The notes under the pieces: model-generated | The model's database searches: none | Told to the model about the DNA's origin: nothing | Seen by the model: the letters and a program-made list of their open reading frames with translations, nothing else | Source: an uncultured Eubacterium sp. | GTDB lineage: Bacteria > Bacillota > Clostridia > Oscillospirales > Acutalibacteraceae | Direction of reading: 5' to 3' | DNA: 10,265 bases | NCBI GenBank assembly: GCA_905233805.1 | Contig: CAJOER010000049.1 | Location: 1 to 10,265, forward strand | Made by a program: the position numbers and the translations under genes | Shown: piece by piece, positions 4,517-10,265 of the stretch | Layout of the letters: each line of letters opens with the position of its first letter | Numbering within the stretch: position 1 is the stretch's first letter

Positions 4517-7429
4517 ATGGCAAGAAAAAAGAAAACCATGGATGGTAACAGCGCTGCCGCTCACGTAAGCTATGCGTTTACCGAGGTTGCTGCTATCTAT
4601 CCTATCACTCCTTCATCACCCATGGCTGAGGAAACCGACGCTATGGCTGCAAAAGGCGTGAAGAATCTTTTTAATCAGACGGTTAAGGTTGCCGAGCTTG
4701 AGTCCGAAGCAGGCGCAGCAGGCGCTGTTCACGGCTCACTTTCAGCAGGTGCATTAACTACCACTTACACGGCTTCACAGGGCTTACTTCTTATGATTCC
4801 TAATATGTATAAGATTGCCGGTGAGCTTATTCCGAGCGTAATTCACGTTTCCGCTCGTTGCGTATCTACTCATGCGCTTAACATTTTCGGTGACCATTCG
4901 GACGTAATGGCTTGCCGTCAGACAGGTTATGCAATGCTTTGCTCAGCAAACGTTCAGGAGGTTATGGACCTCGGCGCAGCAGCTCACCTTGCAACTCTTA
5001 AAAGCCGCGTTCCTTTCCTTCATTTCTTCGACGGTTTCCGTACCTCTCACGAAGTACAGAAAATCGAAACCTGGGACTATGAAGAACTCCGCGACCTTAT
5101 TGATATGCAGGACGTTGCCGACTTCCGCGCAAGAGCTCTCAATCCCGAGAGACCGGTTCTCCGCGGTTCAGCCGAAAACTCCGACATCTTCTTCCAGCAC
5201 AGAGAGGCTTGTAACAAGTATTACAACGACTCCGTTGCCGCAACAGAGATGTATTTTGACAAGATTAACGAAAAAATCGGTACGGACTACAAGCTCTTCA
5301 ACTACTACGGCGCTGACGACGCTGAAAGAGTTATCATCGCTATGGGTTCCGTATGCGATACTATTAAAGAAACGGTTGACTTCCTTAACGCAAGAGGCGA
5401 AAAGGTCGGTATGGTCTGCGTACATCTTTACAGACCGTTCTCGGCTAAGCACCTTGTAGCGGCTCTTCCCGAGTCAGTTAAGAGCATCTCCGTTATCGAC
5501 AGAACGAAAGAGCCCGGTTCACTCGGCGAACCCCTTTACCTTGACGTTGTTGCCGCTCTTCGCGGTACTGCGTTTGACCAGGTTCCCGTATACGGCGGAC
5601 GTTACGGCCTCGGTTCAAAGGATACTCTTCCCGCTCACATTATCGCGGTTTATGCTAATATGAACGCTCCCGAGCCGAAGAAGCAGTTTGTTCTTTCAAT
5701 CGAAGACGACGTAACCGACCTTTCACTCGAAGTTACAGAGACTCCCGATACTACTCCCGCAGGAACAACTTCCTGTAAGTTCTGGGGACTCGGCTCCGAC
5801 GGTACCGTTGGCGCAAACAAAGACTCTATCAAGATTATCGGCGACCATACCGATATGTACGCTCAGGGTTACTTCTTCTATGATTCGAAGAAGTCCGGCG
5901 GTATCACGGTATCTCACCTTCGTTTCGGTTCTTCTCCGATTACTTCAACATACCTTATCAACAAGGCTAACTTCGTAGCCTGCCATAATCCTTCATACGT
6001 TGATAAGTATGATATGGTTCAGGACCTTCTTCCCGGAGGAACCTTCCTTCTCAACTGTATCTGGAGCCCCGAAGAGCTTGACGCTAATCTTCCCGCTTCA
6101 ATGAAGAGATACATTGCTGAAAACAATATTAACTTCTATACAATTAACGGTATCAAGATTGCCGAAGAGGTAGGTCTTCCCGGACGTGCTTCAACAATTC
6201 TTCAGTCCGCATTCTTCACAATCAGCGGAATTCTTCCCGTTGACGAAGCTATCGGCTATATGAAGGAAAAGGTAATCGCTAAGTTCTCTAAGAAGGGACA
6301 GGCTATCGTAGACTCTAACTGCAACGGTATTGACAGAGGTTCAAAGGAAGTTGTTAAGATTGACGTTCCCGAATCATGGAAGACCGCCGTTGACGCTGAA
6401 AGAGTAATCGACGTTCCTACCGAGAGACCCGAAATGAAGAAGTTCGTTAAGAACATTCTTGACCCCGTAGGAAGACTCCACGGTGACGACCTTCCCGTAT
6501 CTGCATTCCTTGACAGCCCGGACGGCGTATATCCTCAGGGCTCAGCTGCATTCGAGAAGAGAGGTATTGCAGTTAACGTTCCCGAGTGGGAACCCGAAAA
6601 GTGCGCTCAGTGTAACCGCTGCGTAATGGTTTGCCCGCACGCTGTAATCCGTCCCGTTGCATTAAATGACGCAGAACTTGCTGCCGCTCCCGCAGAAACC
6701 AAGACTGCAGAGCTTAAGGTTCCGAAGGGAACAGGCCTCAAGTATTCACTTATCGTATCAACTCTTGACTGTACGGGCTGCGCTTCCTGCGCTAACGTTT
6801 GTCCGACCAAGTCGCTCACAATGAAGCCCATCGCTTCTCAGCTTGATGCTCAGAAGGCGTTTGACGCTCTCGTTGATACCGAGATTAAACCCAACGTTGC
6901 AACCGATACTCTCATCGGCGTTCAGTACAAGAAGCCTTATCTTGAATTCTCAGGCGCTTGCGCAGGCTGCGGCGAAACTCCTTACGCTAAGCTTGCTACT
7001 CAGCTTTACGGCGACAAGATGTATATCGCAAACGCAACGGGTTGTTCGTCGGCCACGGCCCCGCTTGGTCAAACTCACTCTTCGAGGATAACGCTGAGTT
7101 CGGTTACGGTATGTATCTTGCTCAGAAGCAGATTCGTGAAAGACTTGCTCAGGACGCAGAAGTTCTTTCAAAGGCAGGCATCGCAGAGGCTGACGCATGG
7201 CTTGAAACTTATGAGGACGCTTCCAAAAACGAGGCTGCTGCAATCGCTCTTACAGCTGCAATTAAGGCCGCTTCTCTTGACGGCGACGCTAAGGCTGCCG
7301 CAGAGGACTTCCTTAAAGACGCTGACTATGCTGCTAAGAAGTATCAGTTCATCTTCGGCGGCGACGGCTGGGCTTACGATATCGGCTTCGGCGGACTCGA
7401 CCACGTTATCGCTTCTAACGAAGACGTAA
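4517..7429 (+). CDS. nifJ: PFOR N-terminal part: domains I-V and start of domain VI (truncated frame)
   Basis: This open frame encodes 970 residues, of which the first 845 are genuine PFOR. Domain I carries YPITPSSPM (28-36, Thr31) and SARCVSTHALN with Arg114, the pyruvate-contacting Thr and Arg of the Desulfovibrio africanus enzyme. Domain III begins near 416 with GLGSDGTVG (424-432). Domain V is a two-cluster ferredoxin: CAQCNRCVMVC (Cys696, 699, 702, 706) and CTGCASCANVC (Cys752, 755, 758, 762). The start of domain VI holds CAGC (Cys815, 818) and GCSS (Cys843), three of the four expected ligands of the proximal cluster. Residues after 845 (7052-7429) are Leu/Arg/Thr-rich out-of-frame translation and not protein-like. 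The start is set by GGGAGG upstream. Alone this product lacks the thiamine pyrophosphate site. Confidence 0.85.
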   Translation: MARKKKTMDGNSAAAHVSYAFTEVAAIYPITPSSPMAEETDAMAAKGVKNLFNQTVKVAELESEAGAAGAVHGSLSAGALTTTYTASQGLLLMIPNMYKIAGELIPSVIHVSARCVSTHALNIFGDHSDVMACRQTGYAMLCSANVQEVMDLGAAAHLATLKSRVPFLHFFDGFRTSHEVQKIETWDYEELRDLIDMQDVADFRARALNPERPVLRGSAENSDIFFQHREACNKYYNDSVAATEMYFDKINEKIGTDYKLFNYYGADDAERVIIAMGSVCDTIKETVDFLNARGEKVGMVCVHLYRPFSAKHLVAALPESVKSISVIDRTKEPGSLGEPLYLDVVAALRGTAFDQVPVYGGRYGLGSKDTLPAHIIAVYANMNAPEPKKQFVLSIEDDVTDLSLEVTETPDTTPAGTTSCKFWGLGSDGTVGANKDSIKIIGDHTDMYAQGYFFYDSKKSGGITVSHLRFGSSPITSTYLINKANFVACHNPSYVDKYDMVQDLLPGGTFLLNCIWSPEELDANLPASMKRYIAENNINFYTINGIKIAEEVGLPGRASTILQSAFFTISGILPVDEAIGYMKEKVIAKFSKKGQAIVDSNCNGIDRGSKEVVKIDVPESWKTAVDAERVIDVPTERPEMKKFVKNILDPVGRLHGDDLPVSAFLDSPDGVYPQGSAAFEKRGIAVNVPEWEPEKCAQCNRCVMVCPHAVIRPVALNDAELAAAPAETKTAELKVPKGTGLKYSLIVSTLDCTGCASCANVCPTKSLTMKPIASQLDAQKAFDALVDTEIKPNVATDTLIGVQYKKPYLEFSGACAGCGETPYAKLATQLYGDKMYIANATGCSSATAPLGQTHSSRITLSSVTVCILLRSRFVKDLLRTQKFFQRQASQRLTHGLKLMRTLPKTRLLQSLLQLQLRPLLLTATLRLPQRTSLKTLTMLLRSISSSSAATAGLTISASADSTTLSLLTKT

Positions 7430-7998
7430 ACATCGTTGTATTCGATACAGAGGTTTATTCAAACACCGGCGGCCAGGCTTCAAAGGCTACTCCTACGGGC
7501 GCAGTTGCTAAGTTTGCCGCTTCGGGTAAGGTTGTAAAGAAGAAGGACCTTGCTGCAATTGCTATGAGCTACGGCTACGTTTACGTTGCTCAGGTTGCTA
7601 TGGGCGCTAACTACAACCAGTGCTTAAAGGCATTCCAGGAGGCTGCCGCATATAACGGACCTTCAATCATCATCTGTTACGCTCCCTGTATTAACCACGG
7701 TATCAAGATGCCGTTTAACCAGGCTGAGCAGAAGAAGGCTGTTGACGCAGGATACTGGAACCTCTTCAGATACAATCCCGCACTTATTGCCGAGGGTAAG
7801 AATCCGTTCTCACTCGACAGCAAAGCTCCTACGGCTGACTACATTGAATTCATCAACGGCGAAACAAGATACTCATCACTCAAGCGCTCCTTCCCGGGCA
7901 AGGCTGACGAGCTCTTCTCAATCGCAGCGGATAATTCAATTGAAAAGTACAACAAGCTTGCAAGACTTGTTGATTACTACGCTCCCGATAAGGACTAA
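7042..7998 (+). CDS. nifJ: PFOR C-terminal part: thiamine pyrophosphate domain fragment
   Basis: Real homology starts at GHGPAWSNSLFEDNAEFG (from 7051) and continues for 315 codons. It contains the thiamine pyrophosphate/Mg motif FGGDGWAYDIGFGG (GDG codons 7360-7368), EVYSNTGGQ with the conserved Asn (codon at 7462), and APCINHGI, whose Cys (codon at 7687) should be the fourth ligand of the proximal iron-sulfur cluster. A nominal start at TTG 7042 exists, but I see no ribosome site before it, so independent translation is unlikely. The frame belongs to the same gene as the upstream part. The gene ends 10 bases before a strong hairpin terminator. Confidence 0.8.
   Translation: MFVGHGPAWSNSLFEDNAEFGYGMYLAQKQIRERLAQDAEVLSKAGIAEADAWLETYEDASKNEAAAIALTAAIKAASLDGDAKAAAEDFLKDADYAAKKYQFIFGGDGWAYDIGFGGLDHVIASNEDVNIVVFDTEVYSNTGGQASKATPTGAVAKFAASGKVVKKKDLAAIAMSYGYVYVAQVAMGANYNQCLKAFQEAAAYNGPSIIICYAPCINHGIKMPFNQAEQKKAVDAGYWNLFRYNPALIAEGKNPFSLDSKAPTADYIEFINGETRYSSLKRSFPGKADELFSIAADNSIEKYNKLARLVDYYAPDKD
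7043..7056 (+). other. Deletion/frameshift junction in nifJ
   Basis: The reading frame reads TGT TCG TCG (Cys-Ser-Ser) up to 7051. The homologous continuation needs GGC CAC GGC from 7051, so base 7051 is claimed by both frames. No slippery heptamer is evident here, and a family-conserved 16-residue block is missing at the same point. Confidence 0.8.
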
Positions 7999-8008
7999 TC
8001 AAATAAAT

Positions 8009-8036
8009 AAGACGGCTCGAATGAGCCGTCTTTTTT
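8009..8036 (+). terminator. Intrinsic terminator after nifJ
   Basis: A 10-bp perfect stem (8009-8018 with 8023-8032) closes a GAAT loop; six T residues cover 8031-8036. The minus-strand gene ending at 8048 may use the same hairpin, followed on that strand by a looser TTATTTATTT run. Confidence 0.9.
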
Positions 8037-8047
8037 ATTCGTTTTAA

Positions 8048-9010
8048 TTATTTAACGGAATGAACGTTAACTTTGTCAAGGAATTCCTGAGAAGCAGGAT
8101 AGTGACAAATATAGTATACGGTAGCCGAAAGCGACTTGTCTTTTACAACCGCAAGGTTTGCATGCTGAATGTTTACGTATGCTATCATAGTATAATCAGC
8201 TTCAACGATTTCGCCTGTCTTGGTATCAATCTTAACGATAGCGGTTCCGTCTCTGTAATTAACCTTACAGTTTTCTTCGGTAGTTCCGCTTGCCCAGCTG
8301 AACGCGTCAACCGCGTCAACAACCGCGCCGATATCGTTAAGGGAAGTGAAGAATTTACCCTGGGAGTCCATACCTACTCTTGACATATTAACCGCCTTGG
8401 GCTGCATTGTAAGAGTGATGGTTCCGTCGCCGTTATCCTTAACGTTAGCCGTTACCATATCGTCTGCAACAATACGGCAGGTTTTAAGGCTTTCGCCGTT
8501 TTCGTCCTTATCGTTTTCCGGCTCGCGTGCGTTACACGGGGGAAGTCCGCCGACTGTGGGAACGTAAAGCGCGTCAAGAAGCTGAGGGATAAGCTTGTTG
8601 ATTACCGCGTTTGATTTGCCCTCAACTAGAATATCTTTAATCTCAATCTTCTTCTCATCGTAGAATGCGTACATTTCAACAACTTCGCCGTTTTCGTTCT
8701 TGAACATCGCGCTCTTGGCTTTGGTTTTGTCATAAGCCTCGCAGTAGTACTTGGCGACGTCGTCAAGCGTCTTGAAGTCTATGCCGCCGTATGTACCCGC
8801 CGCAAACTCGTCGATTACAGCCTTATCTGTTTCGGCGTCGTCGCCGGGGGTTTCTGTTTTACCTGCGTCTTTCCACGCGCCGGATTTAATTTCGTGAATT
8901 GCCTGAATAGTGCCGTTGGTTATGTAGTTGAATTTTGCACAGCCCGTGAAAGTAAGCGTAATGATTACCGCCAGCGCCGCGCATGTTATCGCCTTAATAA
9001 TTTTTTTCAT
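8048..9010 (-). CDS. Lipoprotein of unknown function, 320 aa
   Basis: The N-terminus has Lys residues, a hydrophobic core and a lipobox-like FTGC with Cys24, so the product is probably anchored to the outer face of the membrane. The mature part (about 50-320) opens with a Gly/Asp-containing linker and then a mixed alpha/beta region. A helix with a VAKYYCEAYDKTKA pattern, an INKLIPQLLDAL stretch and an NGDGTITLTM strand recall uncharacterised Clostridia lipoproteins, but I cannot name a domain. Several Cys residues could pair outside the cell. I chose ATG 9010 over ATG 9016: the AGAGGTG site lies 7 bases before 9010 but only 1 base before 9016. The gene converges on nifJ and is transcribed alone. 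A substrate-binding or sensor role is possible but not shown; there are no transporter genes nearby. Confidence 0.8.
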   Translation of the reverse strand: MKKIIKAITCAALAVIITLTFTGCAKFNYITNGTIQAIHEIKSGAWKDAGKTETPGDDAETDKAVIDEFAAGTYGGIDFKTLDDVAKYYCEAYDKTKAKSAMFKNENGEVVEMYAFYDEKKIEIKDILVEGKSNAVINKLIPQLLDALYVPTVGGLPPCNAREPENDKDENGESLKTCRIVADDMVTANVKDNGDGTITLTMQPKAVNMSRVGMDSQGKFFTSLNDIGAVVDAVDAFSWASGTTEENCKVNYRDGTAIVKIDTKTGEIVEADYTMIAYVNIQHANLAVVKDKSLSATVYYICHYPASQEFLDKVNVHSVK

Positions 9011-9017
9011 ATCCATT

Positions 9018-9024
9018 CACCTCT
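9018..9024 (-). promoter_or_regulatory. Ribosome binding site deciding the lipoprotein start
   Basis: The minus strand reads AGAGGTG here. It is 7 bases from ATG 9010 and 1 base from the upstream in-frame ATG 9016, favouring the former. Confidence 0.65.
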
Positions 9025-9029
9025 ACAAC

Positions 9030-9058
9030 ATATTACAACATTTTTACCGTTTCGTCAA
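9030..9058 (-). promoter_or_regulatory. Candidate promoter of the 320-aa lipoprotein gene
   Basis: On the minus strand TTGACG (9053-9058) is followed after 17 bases by TAATAT (9030-9035). Transcription would begin near 9023, leaving a leader of only about 13 bases with the ribosome site at its very start. A TATAAT at 9077-9082 further upstream is an alternative -10, though it lacks a well-placed -35. Confidence 0.4.
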
Positions 9059-9145
9059 TGCAAAAATACAACGCCTATTATATAATAAATAAAAATAGAA
9101 TTCTCATACAAGAAAAGTTCAGGTGTCAGTGACCCTTTTTTATCG

Positions 9146-9173
9146 AAAAACTCCCCGCCATACGGGGAGTTTT
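9146..9173 (-). terminator. Intrinsic terminator after the PPC-FN3 protein gene
   Basis: An 11-bp perfect stem (9147-9157 with 9163-9173) closes a 5-base loop. On the minus strand it ends in a run of five T residues, four of them in the stem. It starts 8 bases after the stop codon of the gene ending at 9181. Confidence 0.75.
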
Positions 9174-9180
9174 CCTTAAT

Positions 9181-9984
9181 CTATTTTACTTTAACTTTTT
9201 TCTTTGCTGACCAGTCTCCATATAGTTTTTTATTGCCAACTGTTTTGAAAGTGCGTACGCGAACATAATAAGTTTTCTTTGATTTTAATTTTTTAACTTT
9301 AATCCTTTTCTTTGTTGCACCTTTAACTGTTTTTATCTTTGCATTTTTCATATTCTTTTTGGGCGAATATTGAACCTCGTAACCGTCGACTTTTTTTACT
9401 GTTTTCCATGTTGCGTTAAACGATTTCTTTCCTGCCTTTACCTTAACGCTTTTCGGAATACCAGGCTTTTTTGTTTTATCAATTTTTTGCGTTTTATCAT
9501 CTGTTAATAAAATTGAATAATAATGAGGTTTTTTATTATCATAATCAAAATAATTAAAAATCTTAATATAGTAATCACCACTATACTCGGCTGTAAAAGA
9601 ATAACTATCTACTTTTTCATTTGCATCATATTCAAAGTAATATGTTACCGAAGATTCCTTTCCTTTTGGGTCAATTAGTTCTATTAATAATGTGGTATCT
9701 CTAAAAAACACAAAATAATTAGTCATTTTTATTGTATATTCTTTTCCTTGTTCTAAGCGTGTTTTTAAGTAGTCCACATCGCAAACGTGGTTTCGTTTCA
9801 AATATAAATCATATGAACCTATTTCACCGCTATAAGTGGTGCCGACTTTAATTGTTGTTGCATCGCTTACACTTTCATTTGGCTCTTTTTCAAAAATGAC
9901 GGAAGCATATGTAGGATAATATAAACCTGCACAAATGCTGAGCATTATTGAGAGTGATAATACTAATGATAATACTTTTTTCAT
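9181..9984 (-). CDS. Secreted protein with PPC-like domain and fibronectin type III domain
   Basis: A 267-residue exported protein. A signal peptide covers about 1-27, with a likely cut after TYA. Residues about 32-161 resemble the bacterial pre-peptidase C-terminal (PPC) beta-sandwich: EKEPNESVSDAT near the start, a Gly-Glu-Ile strand, a DVDYLK-type motif (69-74), EQGKEYTIKM and a late SGDYYIKIFNY strand (135-145). An FN3 domain fills about 174-267, with SFNATWK, GYEVQYS, the YYVRVRTFK strand and the closing DWSAKKKVKVK. There is no lipobox, sortase motif or catalytic module, so it probably binds or decorates surface material. The start at 9984 has GGAGG 7 bases upstream. The gene is visibly richer in A/T and uses more AT-ending codons than nifJ or the lipoprotein beside it, which may reflect acquisition from elsewhere. 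Confidence 0.8.
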   Translation of the reverse strand: MKKVLSLVLSLSIMLSICAGLYYPTYASVIFEKEPNESVSDATTIKVGTTYSGEIGSYDLYLKRNHVCDVDYLKTRLEQGKEYTIKMTNYFVFFRDTTLLIELIDPKGKESSVTYYFEYDANEKVDSYSFTAEYSGDYYIKIFNYFDYDNKKPHYYSILLTDDKTQKIDKTKKPGIPKSVKVKAGKKSFNATWKTVKKVDGYEVQYSPKKNMKNAKIKTVKGATKKRIKVKKLKSKKTYYVRVRTFKTVGNKKLYGDWSAKKKVKVK

Positions 9985-10036
9985 AAATAATCCTCCGTTT
10001 AAAACTGCTAAAATACTAAACTATACTTATGTGTTT

Positions 10037-10065
10037 ATTCTAACATCTTTTATTACTATAGTCAA
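10037..10065 (-). promoter_or_regulatory. Sigma-A type promoter of the PPC-FN3 protein gene
   Basis: On the minus strand TTGACT (10060-10065) is followed after 17 bases by TAGAAT (10037-10042), each one base from consensus. The leader would be about 45 bases and includes GGAGG at 9991-9996. Confidence 0.6.
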
Positions 10066-10094
10066 TAATTGAGAAACTTAAAACACAGTATTTT

Positions 10095-10265
10095 TTAAGT
10101 TAATTGATTGAATAACGCCGTGCAGCCTTCGTATATATCCCTGTACGCCGTGTCGAAATCTCTCGTGTACCACGGGTCGGATACGTTGCCGCCTCTTTCG
10201 GTAAAATCAAGAAGGCGGGATATCTTGTTTTCCCTGTCAAAGCCAAGTATTCTCTGCATATGGCG
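10095..10265 (-). CDS. Low-molecular-weight protein tyrosine phosphatase, C-terminal end
   Basis: Only the last 56 residues are inside the window; the active-site P-loop (CxxxxxR) lies beyond the right edge. The visible part carries the hallmark DPWYTRDFDTAYRDIYEGC, matching the conserved DPW/Y loop whose Asp is the general acid and the following C-terminal helix with a near-invariant Gly-Cys. The phase is open from the edge to TAA at 10095-10097. Such phosphatases remove phosphate from tyrosine, and in polysaccharide loci they often counter a BY-kinase. Here the kinase lies over 9 kb away, so a link is possible but only inferred. No strong terminator follows; only an AT-rich hairpin overlaps the stop. 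Confidence 0.9.
   Translation of the reverse strand, partial: RHMQRILGFDRENKISRLLDFTERGGNVSDPWYTRDFDTAYRDIYEGCTALFNQLT

Larger units (their letters stand above)
4517..7998 (+). pseudogene. nifJ: Pyruvate:ferredoxin oxidoreductase, broken by deletion and frameshift
   Basis: The locus encodes a single-chain PFOR, which decarboxylates pyruvate with CoA to acetyl-CoA, CO2 and two reduced ferredoxins. The two visible pieces plus the missing segment add up to about 1176 residues, the normal size for the family. The frame starting at 4517 is faithful to the family through the NATGCSS motif (ending 7051), then becomes non-homologous and stops at 7429. The family sequence resumes one frame over at 7051 (GHGPAWSNSLFED) and runs to the stop at 7996-7998. 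About 16 residues normally lying between GCSS and GxGPAW (beginning IWG) are absent, so the lesion is best read as a deletion of about 49 bp, not a one-base slip. As written it cannot give an intact enzyme. It could be a real mutation, strain mixture or assembly error; the otherwise perfect conservation argues the damage is recent or artificial. Confidence 0.85.

Noticed and set aside
7042..7060. Programmed ribosomal frameshift, intein or intron in nifJ
   Set aside because: No slippery heptamer or stimulatory hairpin is evident, the homologous residues between the frames are missing instead of displaced, and there is no inserted sequence.
7168..7404. Minus-strand open frame within nifJ, and several others at 5168-5452, 5650-5917, 6256-6456, 6607-6831 and 6950-7243
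   Set aside because: All lie opposite well-conserved PFOR coding sequence and have no start signals or recognisable domains.
9121..9135. Imperfect palindrome GGTGTCAGTGACCC followed by T residues, considered as a terminator or dispersed repeat
   Set aside because: The arms pair poorly with almost no loop, and only one copy is present in the window.
10077..10099. AT-rich inverted repeat (CTTAAAA / TTTTAAG) at the end of the phosphatase gene
   Set aside because: Seven A/T-dominated pairs overlapping the stop codon make a weak hairpin; too little to call a terminator.

Overview
The window looks like chromosomal DNA from a low-to-moderate GC, strictly anaerobic Firmicute of the class Clostridia, plausibly the Ruminococcaceae/Oscillospiraceae. 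This rests on a single-chain pyruvate:ferredoxin oxidoreductase, a Gram-positive type split Wzz-like modulator plus BY-kinase pair, lipoprotein signals, Clostridia-style FN3 domains, strong GGAGG ribosome binding sites and sigma-A type promoters. The assignment is inference; no rRNA or other taxonomic marker is present.

Layout. (1) Positions 1-1453, minus strand: a Wzz/YveK-type chain-length modulator overlaps a BY-type tyrosine kinase (CpsD/CapB type) that runs off the left edge. Together they control export or polymerisation of a surface polysaccharide. A near-consensus promoter precedes them. (2) 1602-2567, plus strand: a PAP2-family membrane phosphatase, divergent from the polysaccharide genes and perhaps recycling the lipid carrier. 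It has an unusual acidic Cys/His tail. (3) 2604-3179, minus strand: an unrecognised, very acidic 191-residue protein that shares a bidirectional terminator with PAP2. (4) 3314-4354, plus strand: a lipoprotein with a long Lys/Glu-rich linker and an FN3 domain. (5) 4517-7998, plus strand: nifJ, interrupted by an apparent deletion of about 49 bp with frameshift at 7049-7051. A canonical promoter lies upstream, overlapped by two 11-bp direct repeats. (6) 8048-9010, minus strand: a lipoprotein of unknown function. (7) 9181-9984, minus strand: an AT-richer secreted protein with a PPC-like domain and an FN3 domain. (8) 10095-10265, minus strand: the C-terminal end of a low-molecular-weight protein tyrosine phosphatase.

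How the parts relate. The left end (modulator, kinase, PAP2) fits surface polysaccharide assembly, and the phosphatase fragment at the right end belongs to a family that often opposes BY-kinases. The two lipoproteins and the PPC-FN3 protein are cell-envelope or secreted proteins. nifJ is the central fermentative enzyme converting pyruvate to acetyl-CoA and reduced ferredoxin. Most genes are single transcription units with their own promoter and hairpin terminator; only the modulator and kinase clearly form an operon.

I see no CRISPR array, RNA gene, insertion sequence, prophage gene or defence cassette, and no gene-free stretch longer than 300 bases. I did not find a convincing new multi-gene system. 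The points most worth a second look are the nifJ lesion, the direct repeats over its promoter, and the PAP2 tail.
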